Part shown: piece by piece, positions 14,423 through 22,045 of the stretch | Layout of the letters: every line of letters begins with the position of its first letter | Position numbering within the stretch: the first letter of the stretch is position 1 | NCBI GenBank assembly: GCA_002405615.1 | Contig: DHMD01000015.1 | Span: 1 to 44,935 of the forward strand | DNA from: Christensenella sp. UBA4651 | GTDB taxonomy: Bacteria; Bacillota; Clostridia; Christensenellales; UBA1242 | Direction of reading: 5' to 3' | Length of the DNA: 44,935 nucleotides | Program-made: the position numbers and the translations under genes | Notes under the pieces: generated by a model | What the model was told of the DNA's origin: nothing | Database searches by the model: none | What the model saw: only the letters and a program-made list of their open reading frames with translations

Positions 14423-15412
14423 TTATTGTTCGGGTTTGTCTGTTTCGGGTTCTTTTTTGGTTGCTTTTTGAGGTAAATCTTGGCTCAAAGCGCTAGCGGT
14501 AGTTTCTACTACTGTATTGCTTTCGTCCGTATTAGAGGCGTTTTCAGTAGCGTTTTTCTTCTTGTTTTTGATACACAGAACGATTGTCAAGATTGCGCCG
14601 AAAAGAACAGTTAAGATGATTGCTGTTACATACCACGCAATGCGGTTGTTAGACAAAACATAATTGCGGTAAACTAGAATTTGTGCGGGAGGATTAGCAA
14701 AAGTTCCGCTCCAAAAATGTGCTGAATAGGCAGTGGTTGAATTTGTACCTACGCCCTCGGGAAGCATAATTGTACCAGTTTCGTTAGCGTTTGAGCGGTA
14801 GCCGTTTGATAGTGGGAAGCACTTGATAATATTGAGTTGGATTTTGTCTAGCAGCTGGTCGCAAAGGGTAGCGTTGCCGCCGCAAATGTTAATCCTAAAA
14901 TCCTCGTAAATGGTAGCATATGGGATATAGATACCCAGAGCTTGGGTAGACAATTTGCCGCTGGAATCAAGGAGCGAAGTGTCTTGGACAATGTATCTTG
15001 ATACAAAAAGCCCGTAAACTATTTCTGGTTTGGTGTTGTCTAAGTCTTCTTGGGTAATGCCGTAAAAATTGCAATACGCCTCAAAAGTGGCGAATGAAAC
15101 AGCAAAATTATATGTGTAGGTGCTGCTTGGGTCATAGCCATGCTGGATTTTGACACCAGTCAAATCGAGCCCGTGAGTCCGCATAAAACTCTCTTGTTCT
15201 GCGGCGTAAGTCTGTATTTTCTGCATAATTTGGGTAGGGTTTAGCCCCAAATTCGTGCAGGCGGTGCTATCGACCTTGATTTGATATTCAGTGCTGCGAG
15301 AGCCGTCCTTATAATAAATTGAGTATTGCGTGGCACTGCTGCACCCAGCAAAAAGGAAAATTGAGCAAATGAGCATACAAAAGCAGCAGCCGATAGTCCT
15401 GAGTTTATTCAA
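14423..15412 (-). CDS. Lipoprotein with C-terminal membrane anchor
   Basis: A 329-residue protein of no family I recognise. It has a lipoprotein signal peptide ending LFAGC (lipid-modified Cys24), an extracytoplasmic domain of about 230 residues with several cysteines, a transmembrane segment (WYVTAIILTVLFGAILTIVL, about 257-276), then a KNKKK stop-transfer and a charged, likely disordered tail. The tail would be cytoplasmic, so it is tethered at both ends. The start codon is TTG, supported by AGGAGA on the minus strand (15426-15421) eight bases upstream. It precedes the glycosyltransferase in a probable operon. Confidence 0.8.
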   Translation of the reverse strand: MNKLRTIGCCFCMLICSIFLFAGCSSATQYSIYYKDGSRSTEYQIKVDSTACTNLGLNPTQIMQKIQTYAAEQESFMRTHGLDLTGVKIQHGYDPSSTYTYNFAVSFATFEAYCNFYGITQEDLDNTKPEIVYGLFVSRYIVQDTSLLDSSGKLSTQALGIYIPYATIYEDFRINICGGNATLCDQLLDKIQLNIIKCFPLSNGYRSNANETGTIMLPEGVGTNSTTAYSAHFWSGTFANPPAQILVYRNYVLSNNRIAWYVTAIILTVLFGAILTIVLCIKNKKKNATENASNTDESNTVVETTASALSQDLPQKATKKEPETDKPEQ

Positions 15413-15569
15413 TGTAGTTATCTCCTAGAAATATTATTAACAATATATTACCAAGAATACGCAAAAAAATCAAATATTTTGCTCAACCTTTTTGTGTAGT
15501 ATAGTCTATAAAGTAAGATATGTTTATGTAGAGAATTTGTAAAATATTAAAAAATGGGGGCAAATTTAT

Positions 15570-15599
15570 TTGACACTTATGCGTTTTATTTTGTATAAT
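15570..15599 (+). promoter_or_regulatory. Promoter of the GLUG lipoprotein gene
   Basis: TTGACA (15570-15575), 18-bp spacer, TATAAT (15594-15599), with a leader of about 65 nt and an AGGAGGGGG ribosome site before the ATG at 15671. Confidence 0.75.
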
Positions 15600-15670
15600 T
15601 AGACAAAATTATAGTATATTCTTGGTTTTTGGGCAAAAAATACTATTGACTATAATAATAGGAGGGGGAA

Positions 15671-16585
15671 ATGCGTAGTAACACTAGGTCAAAAACTTGG
15701 GCATTGTTTGCGATTTTGTGCGCGGTGGCTTTGGCTGTTGTTTTTTTGTTCGCTGGGTGTGCTAATACCACGAGCAACATAACTACCGACAACACAGGGG
15801 ACACGGGGAATTCTACTACCATTATAGATAATAGGGTGGACGGTGGTTCAAAGTTGGCGGGCGGTTCTGCTACTACCTCGAATGGGGTGTCTACTGCTGT
15901 GCCTGATACTGGTTATGAATTGAGTTATTGGAATAGGACAAAAAACAGTGTAACAGCCAAGTTCGCTACCACACCTACGGTAACTGTTGGGAGTGGAGAG
16001 AGTTATACCCCTGTTTTTGTGCAGACATCTACGATTACACTTGTTAGTACTGCTGCTGAATTAAAAACTGCGATGTCTGGTAACAAGAATATCAAGTTGA
16101 CTGCGGATATTGTAACTACATCGTCTACCTTTACGCCTGTTAGTACATTTAGCGGAGTATTGGACGGTGCTGGACACAAGGTAACTATCAACTATACTTC
16201 GGCTGATACGAATATCGGTGGGTTGTGCTTGACCTTGACTGGCGTTATCAAAAATTTGGTTCTTGACGGCAAAGTCGAGGGTAGCGGTATTAGTGCTGAC
16301 CAATCGGTTGGTGGTTTCGCTAGCGCTATAAATGGTGGTTTGATTTCGCAATGTGCAAACTATGCAGCGGTTTCTACAAAGTCTGGTATTGCGGGTAGTT
16401 TTGTGGCAAAGGCTGCAAACACAACTGCTCGTGGTAGTACTATCAACTCTTGCCAAAACTTCGGCTCAGTTTTGGGTGCTAAGGTAGGTGCGATTATTTT
16501 CTCAAATGGTACTGCTGCTAGTCCGCTAGTTAATTTGGTAAAGAATAAAAATTCGGGCGCAATTCAGACTACAACTATTGCGTAA
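15671..16585 (+). CDS. Lipoprotein with InlB-like repeat and GLUG-type beta-helix module
   Basis: A 304-residue surface lipoprotein. The signal peptide ends FLFAGC (Cys30). A Ser/Thr-rich linker follows. Residues about 60-118 resemble the InlB B-repeat/bacterial repeat type (SKLAGGSATTSNG, VPDTGYELSYW, VTVGSGESYTPVF). From about 122 it switches to the cassette seen at the start of GLUG blocks: LVSTAAELKTAM, LTADI, FTPVSTFSGVLDGAGHKV, then GVIKNLVLDGKVEG and a GLUG-like turn VGGFASAINGGLISQCANYA. It is a small-scale version of modules in the giant lipoprotein at 29108. It has its own promoter and terminator. Confidence 0.82.
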   Translation: MRSNTRSKTWALFAILCAVALAVVFLFAGCANTTSNITTDNTGDTGNSTTIIDNRVDGGSKLAGGSATTSNGVSTAVPDTGYELSYWNRTKNSVTAKFATTPTVTVGSGESYTPVFVQTSTITLVSTAAELKTAMSGNKNIKLTADIVTTSSTFTPVSTFSGVLDGAGHKVTINYTSADTNIGGLCLTLTGVIKNLVLDGKVEGSGISADQSVGGFASAINGGLISQCANYAAVSTKSGIAGSFVAKAANTTARGSTINSCQNFGSVLGAKVGAIIFSNGTAASPLVNLVKNKNSGAIQTTTIA

Positions 16586-16591
16586 GAAATA

Positions 16592-16630
16592 AAAAGTATG
16601 TGCTGAATATGGGTACATACTTTTATTTTA
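16592..16630 (+). terminator. Intrinsic terminator after the GLUG lipoprotein
   Basis: AAAAGTATGT (16592-16601) pairs perfectly with ACATACTTTT (16615-16624), followed by a T-rich tail. Confidence 0.85.
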
Positions 16631-16674
16631 CAAAATAGTGTGATTTTTCGGCAAAAGTTGTAGGGCGCAGTACT

Positions 16675-16702
16675 TGATTTTTGGTGTTTTATATTATATA
16701 AT
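16675..16702 (+). promoter_or_regulatory. Promoter of sepF-lspA-rluD
   Basis: TTGATT (16675-16680), 16-bp spacer, TATAAT (16697-16702), 20 bp before the sepF ATG, so the leader is very short. Confidence 0.6.
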
Positions 16703-16721
16703 ATCAAAAAACGGGGCGAAT

Positions 16722-17069
16722 ATGGGTTTTTGGGATATTATTACTGGCGGTTTTGCTAATAAAACACAACGGCTACAAATGGAAAAGAGTGGGCTAAATA
16801 TTGAGGGGCTTGATTCTAGTAAAATTGGTATTTTTCAGCCGATTACATTTTATGATATCACTCAATTTGTAAAGCGAATGAGCAAAAAAGTGCCGCTAAT
16901 TGTCAATTTTATGGGGTTGAAGCCCTCGGAAGCGGAGCGAAGCCTTGACTTTGTATGTGGGGCTGTGTGTGCTTTGAATGGAAAATTTGAGAAAATTGGG
17001 GAGGGAATTTACTTTTTTGCCCCTCCTAATATGACTTTGGATATGGATAAAAATTACAAAAGGACATAG
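16722..17069 (+). CDS. sepF: Cell division protein SepF
   Basis: SepF tethers FtsZ filaments to the membrane and shapes the septum. The 115-residue product starts MGFWDIITGGF, a plausible amphipathic membrane-binding helix, and has the family core: FQPITFYDITQFVKRM, VPLIVNFMGL, SEAERSLDFVCGAVCALNGK and the closing KIGEGIYFFAPPNM. It is shorter than the usual 140-150 residues because the linker between helix and core is reduced. The ATG at 16722 is chosen over an upstream in-frame start at 16674, which would lie ahead of the promoter's -10. It is one base from lspA. Confidence 0.93.
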   Translation: MGFWDIITGGFANKTQRLQMEKSGLNIEGLDSSKIGIFQPITFYDITQFVKRMSKKVPLIVNFMGLKPSEAERSLDFVCGAVCALNGKFEKIGEGIYFFAPPNMTLDMDKNYKRT

Positions 17070-17070
17070 T

Positions 17071-17556
17071 ATGCAGATAAAATTTTTTTATATACTTTCT
17101 ATTTTGATTATTGCGGGCGACTTGATTACCAAGCATTTTTTGGAGGGCGTTGTCGCTCCGTTTATCCCTAATTTTGTTAGTATTTACAGCGTACACAACT
17201 ACGGGGCGAGTTGGAGCATGTTGAGTGGGGCAACTTGGGTATTCATCGTGATTGCTTGCGTTTTTGTTGTCGGAATGTTGGCGTTTGATATATTTTATAA
17301 GAAAAATTTTAGGGCAAACGGCTGGTACAAGGTGGGCTTTGCTTTATTACTCGGCGGGATATTTGGAAATTTGATTGATAGAATTGCCTTTGGTTATGTG
17401 CGTGATTTTATCAAGCTGGAGTTTATGAGTTTCCCTATATTTAATATTGCGGACATTGCGCTCACTGTCGGGTGTATTTGTTTGGTAATTTGGCTGCTAT
17501 TTTTCGGGATGCGTGGCGAGAAAGAAAAAGAGATGATTAAAGTACAGGAGAAATGA
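17071..17556 (+). CDS. lspA: Lipoprotein signal peptidase (signal peptidase II)
   Basis: LspA cleaves prolipoproteins before the lipid-modified cysteine, in the cytoplasmic membrane. The 161-residue product has four membrane segments, the conserved Asp17 region, HNYGASWSML (42-51), GGIFGNLIDR (95-104) and the two catalytic aspartates in GYVRDFI (Asp112) and FNIADIAL (Asp128). It is in one transcript with sepF and rluD. It would process the many FAGC-type lipoproteins in this window. Confidence 0.96.
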   Translation: MQIKFFYILSILIIAGDLITKHFLEGVVAPFIPNFVSIYSVHNYGASWSMLSGATWVFIVIACVFVVGMLAFDIFYKKNFRANGWYKVGFALLLGGIFGNLIDRIAFGYVRDFIKLEFMSFPIFNIADIALTVGCICLVIWLLFFGMRGEKEKEMIKVQEK

Positions 17557-17562
17557 TTTTTT

Positions 17563-18486
17563 ATGGAAAAAATCGAAATTACAGAGAGTGAAAAGGGTGT
17601 GCGTCTGGATACTTTTTTGGTGGAGCGGTATGCGGATTTTTCTAGAAGCGGACTACAACAACTCATCAAAAAAGGAAATATTTTGGTAAACGATGAAACC
17701 AAAAAGGCTGGTTATTCGCTGCATGTGGGTGATGTAATTTCGCTGGATTTTCCTGAACCTGTGGCGGTGAACTTGGTTGCGCAAGATATTCCGCTTGATA
17801 TCGTGTACCAAGATGAAGATTTGGCGGTTATCAACAAGCCGCAAGGGTTAACAGTTCATCCTAGTCCTGGGCATAGCGATGGTACTTTGGTTAATGCGTT
17901 GCTATTCCATATTCGAGATTTGTCGGGGATAAACGGCGAGTTGCGTCCTGGAATTGTGCATAGGTTGGACAAAGATACTAGCGGGCTAATGCTGGTGGCG
18001 AAGAACGATTTTGCGCATAGGAATTTGGCGAAACAAATTGCAGAAAAATCTTGTGTAAGGCGGTATGTTGCTCTATTGGAGGGGCATTTCACGCCCGAGG
18101 AGTACACGCTAGAAACGCATTTTGCTAGGTCGAGTACGGATAGAAAGAAGATGGCGGTTACGCAAAATCCAGAGGATAGGGTGGCGATTACTACCTTTTT
18201 GGTCAAGGAGTATTTTGACAACTATACTTTGTGTAATTGCGTTCTCAAAACTGGGCGGACGCACCAAATTCGTGTGCATTCGGCATACCTAGGACACCCG
18301 ATTGTGGGCGACCCTGTGTATGGGTACAAGAAGCAGAAATTTAATCTCGCTGGTCAGTTGTTGCATTCGGAGTATATTGAGTTTACGCACCCCAAAACGG
18401 GGGAAAGAATGTCATTTTACGCAGAGATGCCCGCTTATTTTAGCAAAATCGTAGACTTGTTGCGTAAAAAAACAAATAATTCTTGA
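17563..18486 (+). CDS. rluD: RluD-family 23S rRNA pseudouridine synthase
   Basis: Converts uridine to pseudouridine in large-subunit rRNA. The 307-residue product has an N-terminal S4 RNA-binding domain (about 12-60; RLDTFLVERYADFSRSGLQQ) and the catalytic motif HRLDKDTSGLML (133-144), where the first Asp (Asp136) is the nucleophile. NKPQGLTVHP and GRTHQIRVH are further family marks. AGGAGA lies before the ATG. The downstream lspA-rluD pairing is common in Firmicutes. Whether it is RluD or another paralogue (YlyB type) cannot be told. Confidence 0.94.
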   Translation: MEKIEITESEKGVRLDTFLVERYADFSRSGLQQLIKKGNILVNDETKKAGYSLHVGDVISLDFPEPVAVNLVAQDIPLDIVYQDEDLAVINKPQGLTVHPSPGHSDGTLVNALLFHIRDLSGINGELRPGIVHRLDKDTSGLMLVAKNDFAHRNLAKQIAEKSCVRRYVALLEGHFTPEEYTLETHFARSSTDRKKMAVTQNPEDRVAITTFLVKEYFDNYTLCNCVLKTGRTHQIRVHSAYLGHPIVGDPVYGYKKQKFNLAGQLLHSEYIEFTHPKTGERMSFYAEMPAYFSKIVDLLRKKTNNS

Positions 18487-18512
18487 CAATTTTTGTCATC
18501 GTAAAGTATAAT
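18483..18512 (+). promoter_or_regulatory. Promoter overlapping the rluD stop codon
   Basis: TTGACA (18483-18488), 18-bp spacer, TATAAT (18507-18512). The TGA inside the -35 (18484-18486) is the stop codon of rluD. It serves the two small membrane-protein genes that follow. Confidence 0.75.
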
Positions 18513-18540
18513 AGATTAAGTAATTTTTGTGGGAGGGTTT

Positions 18541-18846
18541 ATGGCAAATTTGGAGTTTAAGCGTGCCATTAACTTTATGGGGTTTTTGGCGACAATGCTG
18601 ATTGCTTTGGCTTTGGTGATTTCGCTAATTGTGTCGCTATTCCAGAATGGCAGCGGAATTTTGATTTTCAAAATCACTGATGTGGTGTCTGCTCTGGTGT
18701 TCTTTTCTAGTATTTTGGCGTATTTTATTACGATTGTTGCAGGCTTTTATTATGTCAAGACCAAGAGTAATAGGTGGTTTATGGCGCTACAAATCATCGG
18801 CACAATTTGTATTGTTGCTGCGGTGATTGTCGGTGCGTTTTGTTAG
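18541..18846 (+). CDS. Small membrane protein, three membrane segments
   Basis: A 101-residue hydrophobic protein with three likely membrane segments (about residues 12-33, 44-68 and 78-100) and short charged loops (KTKSNRWF). No family is recognised. The ATG at 18541 has GGGAGGG just upstream. It lies 7 bases before another small membrane protein gene; both probably share a transcript. Confidence 0.7.
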   Translation: MANLEFKRAINFMGFLATMLIALALVISLIVSLFQNGSGILIFKITDVVSALVFFSSILAYFITIVAGFYYVKTKSNRWFMALQIIGTICIVAAVIVGAFC

Positions 18847-18853
18847 GTAGTGT

Positions 18854-19237
18854 ATGAGAGTGAGAGTTGATTTTGTTTGCTTTTTGTGTGCACTGGGATT
18901 GGCAGTCGTGTGTGCGTGCTTGATTTCGGTGTGGCGTGGTTTCGCAATTTTTACGGGAATGTTTGCCTGTGTCGCAAGCGTGATTTATGTGTGGTGGCGA
19001 TATAAGAAGTATACTGCCTACAAGACAACGGTTGATGAGCAGAAATTTCAAGATGCGTATGTGTACGCTGACGAGAATAATACAAATTTTGACCCCAAGA
19101 GCTTTACATATTCTAGAAAAGATGAGAAAAAAATTGCAACAACAATGCGTGGGCTGAGGTCTATGATTTTGGCAGGCGTTGTGCTTTGTGTGGCTTCGGC
19201 GACCTTGGTGGTTTTTGGTTTTTTGATGGTTTTGTAA
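18854..19237 (+). CDS. Small membrane protein, unknown
   Basis: A 127-residue protein: two adjacent membrane segments at the N-terminus (about 6-25 and 29-47), a WWRYKKYTAYK boundary, a polar central region of about 55 residues with tyrosines and acidic residues, and one more membrane segment at the C-terminus (ILAGVVLCVASATLVVFGFL). The central region would be cytoplasmic. No family is recognised. No strong ribosome site; coupling with the preceding gene is likely. A terminator follows. Confidence 0.65.
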   Translation: MRVRVDFVCFLCALGLAVVCACLISVWRGFAIFTGMFACVASVIYVWWRYKKYTAYKTTVDEQKFQDAYVYADENNTNFDPKSFTYSRKDEKKIATTMRGLRSMILAGVVLCVASATLVVFGFLMVL

Positions 19238-19251
19238 TAAAATATAGAGTA

Positions 19252-19277
19252 GGGCGGCTAATGTCGCTCTTTTTTTA
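19252..19277 (+). terminator. Intrinsic terminator after the small membrane genes
   Basis: GGGCGGC (19252-19258), loop TAAT, GTCGCTC (19263-19269) with two G-U pairs, then eight T. Confidence 0.8.
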
Positions 19278-19306
19278 TTGACAAAATTGATTTGATTTGA
19301 TATACT
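19278..19306 (+). promoter_or_regulatory. Promoter of tRNA-Leu
   Basis: TTGACA (19278-19283), 17-bp spacer, TATACT (19301-19306), ten bases before the mature tRNA 5' end. Confidence 0.75.
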
Positions 19307-19316
19307 TACAGTATAA

Positions 19317-19403
19317 GCGGTTGTGGCGGAACGGCAGACGCGCTAGGTTCAGGTCCTAGTGGGTGCATAACCCGTGGAGGTTCAAATCCTCTCAACCGCA
19401 CCA
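19317..19403 (+). tRNA. tRNA-Leu (anticodon CAG)
   Basis: Class II tRNA of 87 nt with acceptor stem GCGGTTG/CAACCGC, anticodon stem CTAGG/CCTAG with loop TTCAGGT (anticodon CAG), a long variable arm (GGGTGCATAACCC), T arm and encoded CCA. Confidence 0.96.
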
Positions 19404-19408
19404 TAATA

Positions 19409-19434
19409 GGAGAACAATTTGTTCTTCTTTTTTT
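19409..19434 (+). terminator. Intrinsic terminator after tRNA-Leu
   Basis: GGAGAACA (19409-19416) with TGTTCTTC (19420-19427), 3-nt loop, then a T run. Confidence 0.8.
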
Positions 19435-19610
19435 ATTTGTAATTACGTTGTATTATTAGGTTGTGTGTTTGAGGTTAAAACATATTTTTATATGTTTGTT
19501 GGAAATTAAGAATATTGGACTTGTTTTGTCGAAAGTGGAGTGTGTGGTATTGGGCTTTTGGAATAGTGTTATGCAGTGTGGTATATTTAGAGTGTGTATG
19601 GGAGGGAAAT

Positions 19611-19745
19611 ATGGCTGTGGCGGTGATAGATGGTTGCGAAAAGTTGAATTTGTGTGGTGAAAACTACAAATTGTTGTTGCTATGCATTTGTGAAGATGAG
19701 TTGGATAGCAATGTGGTGGCGGAATCGCTAAGTATTGAATTGTGA
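19611..19745 (+). CDS. Small ORF upstream of a lipoprotein
   Basis: A 44-codon ORF starting MAVAVIDGCEKLNLCGENYK, with a strong ribosome site (GGGAGGG, ending about three bases before the ATG). It ends 12 bases before the next lipoprotein start. It has three cysteines and an acidic C-terminus. No family is recognised. The good ribosome site and tight spacing favour a real gene, but it could be a leader ORF. The region 19435-19610 before it is G/T-rich and holds nothing else I can support. Confidence 0.45.
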   Translation: MAVAVIDGCEKLNLCGENYKLLLLCICEDELDSNVVAESLSIEL

Positions 19746-19757
19746 GGAGAATAAAAA

Positions 19758-20156
19758 ATGCAGAAAAAATTGAGCAAAAGTGGAATTATTACCAGCCTAA
19801 TTATAATGATGTTGCTGGTTGCGTGTAGTGTTGTGCTGTTCGCTGGTTGTGGTGGGACAAACCCAGTTGGTACATGGAAAGTAGATAGAATTGTCGTTGA
19901 TAATGTTACAATCAAGGCTTCCGATACGGATAAAAAGGGGCAGGAAAGTGTATTTAATAATGTAATTATTCTCAATAATGATAAAACAGGCAAGGTAACG
20001 ATGGGAGAAAATGCGGAGGTTGCGGCTACGTGGAAACAGGAGAATACTGCAATTACAATTAATTATGGAAACAATGACTACAATTACATATTGAGTGGTA
20101 CTGAATTAACAAAAACAGACGGTACTACCAAGATTTTCTACAAAAAGTCGGCATAA
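19758..20156 (+). CDS. Lipocalin-like lipoprotein
   Basis: A 132-residue lipoprotein. The signal peptide ends VVLFAGC, followed by GGTNPVGTWKVDRIVVD. The GTW-x-[VL] start, NDKTGKVTMGE and TWKQENTAITI, and the closing LTKTDGTTKIFYKK are the pattern of small lipocalin-like beta-barrels common in Clostridia lipoproteins. The ligand is not known. GTGAGGAGA is its ribosome site. It probably shares a transcript with the 44-codon ORF. Confidence 0.78.
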   Translation: MQKKLSKSGIITSLIIMMLLVACSVVLFAGCGGTNPVGTWKVDRIVVDNVTIKASDTDKKGQESVFNNVIILNNDKTGKVTMGENAEVAATWKQENTAITINYGNNDYNYILSGTELTKTDGTTKIFYKKSA

Positions 20157-20273
20157 ATTATTGAATTTTTTGGATAATAGGCAGATTTGTTTCGTACTAT
20201 TCTAATAATTGGTCGGACGGAACGAGGCTTGTAGAACTTGTAGAATATACAAAACTTGGGGAGAAATATTAAT

Positions 20274-20312
20274 AAAAACACGGTATTATGCGTTGCATAG
20301 TACTGTGTTTTT
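20274..20312 (+). terminator. Long intrinsic terminator after the lipocalin-like gene
   Basis: AAAAACACGGTA (20274-20285) pairs with TACTGTGTTTTT (20301-20312) with one G-U, and the interior TATGC/GCATA extends the stem; nearly the whole 39 nt is paired. Confidence 0.8.
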
Positions 20313-20330
20313 GCATAAAACAATAAGAAA

Positions 20331-20352
20331 AAGAGCGATATTTCGCTCTTTT
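20331..20352. terminator. Bidirectional terminator (serves the DEAD-box gene)
   Basis: AAGAGCGA (20331-20338), loop TATT, TCGCTCTT (20343-20350), with A-rich sequence on the left and T-rich on the right. It lies just past the stop of the minus-strand helicase gene. Confidence 0.75.
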
Positions 20353-20358
20353 ATATTT

Positions 20359-21690
20359 TTATTTGCTATTACGGTTTTGTTTCTTTGCGTGATGAGTGTT
20401 ACGCAATGTGCGGCGTTTTTTGCCCATTTTGCTACTACCGTTTATACTAATGTGGTCATTGTAACGGCTGCCTGTTGTTTTCCCTGCAATGATAGCACGC
20501 TTCTCTCTTGGTTTGATATTTAGTTTCTTGCCACGAGGTTTGTTTTGTACAGGTTTTGCCTCACTTACATTACCATTTAGGGTTAAAGTAGAGGCTGTGA
20601 TTTTTGACTTGGTTTTCTTCTCAATTTCTTGAATATCACGAATTTGTTCTGGTGTATTGAGTAGGGTGTAGGCGTTACCTGTTTTGCCAGCACGCCCTGT
20701 ACGACCCACGCGGTGAATATAATATTCGTTGTTTTGTGGTAGGTCAAAGTTGATTACATGCATAATGTCTTTTACATCAATACCACGAGCCGCAATATCT
20801 GTCGTAACTAGCAAGTTATTGAGTTCTGCTTTGTATTCGTTCATTACACGCTTGCGCACGCCTTGTGGCATATCACCATGTAGTGCGAGTGCCATAAAGC
20901 CCATCTTTTTGAGGTATACTTGGACACTATCTACCATTTTCTTTGTATTACAGAAAATTATTGTTCTGCCTCTTGGGAGTTCGCTGAGTAGGGCGTGTAA
21001 AGCACGCTTTTTCTTGTCTTTTGGGCATACAAAATAACTTTGCTTGATACTAGCGATAGTTGTGTTTGGCGAGCCAACTTGGATAGTTGTTGGCTTTTTC
21101 ATAAAGTTTCTAGTAATTGCCATAATGTCTTTTGACATGGTTGCGCTAAACATAATTGTTTGTCTAGTAGGTGGGGTGTTGCGTAAAATCTCCTCGATAT
21201 CTGCTCTAAATCCCATATTTAGCATTTCGTCCGCCTCGTCTAATACAACGTGTTCTACAAGTCCTAGTTTCAAGGTTTTTCTCTTGATGTGGTCGAGAAC
21301 TCGTCCTGGTGTGCCGATTACAATGTTTGCGCCTCTCTTGAGATTGTAAATCTGACGCTGCATATCAGCGCCACCATAAACTGCTACCGCACGGACGCCA
21401 TCTAAGTGGCTAGTAATTTTCTTGACTTCTAGCAAAATCTGTTCTGCTAGTTCTCGAGTAGGGCATAGCACGAGAGATTGTACATACTTTTCTGGTATCG
21501 TATTCTGAATAATAGGTAACGCAAAAGCGTAAGTTTTGCCAGTACCAGTTTGGCTGAGTCCGACAATATCCTCTCCGCCTAAAACGATAGGTATTGCTCG
21601 GGCTTGAATTTCTGTTGGGGTGGTAATTTCTAAATCGTGCAAAATTGACACGATGTCGCCATTTAACCCCAAATCGTTAAATGATTTCAT
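20359..21690 (-). CDS. DEAD-box RNA helicase
   Basis: An ATP-dependent RNA helicase of the CshA/RhlE type, 443 residues. In order: Q motif (TTPTEIQARAIP, 23-34), Walker A SQTGTGKT (46-53), PTRELA, GTPGR, DEAD (151-154), MFSATM, ARGID and HRVGRTGRAG. The last 60 residues are a Lys/Arg-rich tail (RGKKLNIKPREKRAI), an RNA-binding extension. The frame is open from an ATG at 21750 but the ATG at 21690 is preferred: AGAGGT is upstream and MKSFNDLGL is the usual start. The leader is about 150 nt, as is common in cold-regulated helicases. Confidence 0.95.
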   Translation of the reverse strand: MKSFNDLGLNGDIVSILHDLEITTPTEIQARAIPIVLGGEDIVGLSQTGTGKTYAFALPIIQNTIPEKYVQSLVLCPTRELAEQILLEVKKITSHLDGVRAVAVYGGADMQRQIYNLKRGANIVIGTPGRVLDHIKRKTLKLGLVEHVVLDEADEMLNMGFRADIEEILRNTPPTRQTIMFSATMSKDIMAITRNFMKKPTTIQVGSPNTTIASIKQSYFVCPKDKKKRALHALLSELPRGRTIIFCNTKKMVDSVQVYLKKMGFMALALHGDMPQGVRKRVMNEYKAELNNLLVTTDIAARGIDVKDIMHVINFDLPQNNEYYIHRVGRTGRAGKTGNAYTLLNTPEQIRDIQEIEKKTKSKITASTLTLNGNVSEAKPVQNKPRGKKLNIKPREKRAIIAGKTTGSRYNDHISINGSSKMGKKRRTLRNTHHAKKQNRNSK

Positions 21691-21834
21691 ATTTTTACCT
21701 CTATAAATAATTTTTTGGTACAAAAATAAAATTGTTTTGATGATTTTCACAATTTTTGCGCTTTACTTTTGGAAAAATCAAAAAAACAAATATAGAGATA
21801 TTTGCCAAGCGCATTATAATATATAACCATTTTG

Positions 21835-21850
21835 TACTCTATGTAGAGTA
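21835..21850. promoter_or_regulatory. Palindrome over -10/start of the DEAD-box promoter
   Basis: TACTCTA (21835-21841), TG, TAGAGTA (21844-21850): a perfect 7-2-7 inverted repeat that overlaps the -10 (21847-21852) and the start point of the minus-strand promoter. It could be an operator or a 5'-end hairpin of the mRNA. Confidence 0.45.
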
Positions 21851-21875
21851 TATCATATTTGAGAGATTTTGTCAA
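21847..21875 (-). promoter_or_regulatory. Promoter of the DEAD-box helicase
   Basis: On the minus strand TTGACA (21875-21870), 17-bp spacer, TATACT (21852-21847). The start near 21840 gives a leader of about 150 nt. Confidence 0.75.
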
Positions 21876-21984
21876 TATGGATAAAAATAAAAAATTTTGC
21901 ATAAATTTGGAGTTAAAATTCGGTTCAAAAAACTTTTTATAAATTTTTGATGATTGTCAAATAATACAATTTTCTTGCATATGC

Positions 21985-22014
21985 TTGTAAAAAAATCGGA
22001 TTTGGTGGTATACT
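21985..22014 (+). promoter_or_regulatory. Promoter of the protease lipoprotein
   Basis: TTGTAA (21985-21990), 18-bp spacer, TATACT (22009-22014), 31 bp before the ATG at 22046. Divergent from the helicase promoter. Confidence 0.55.
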
Positions 22015-22045
22015 ATCTATTGTTGAAAGAAGAAAAGGAGAGAAA

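Noticed and set aside
19463..19660. A 65-codon plus-strand frame after tRNA-Leu
   Set aside because: Tryptophan/valine-rich translation of G/T-rich DNA, no ribosome site, and it overlaps the better-supported 44-codon ORF.
20359..21690. Insertion sequence or transposase
   Set aside because: All frames in the accessory-looking regions were checked for transposase-like features; none were seen, and this minus-strand gene is a clear DEAD-box helicase.
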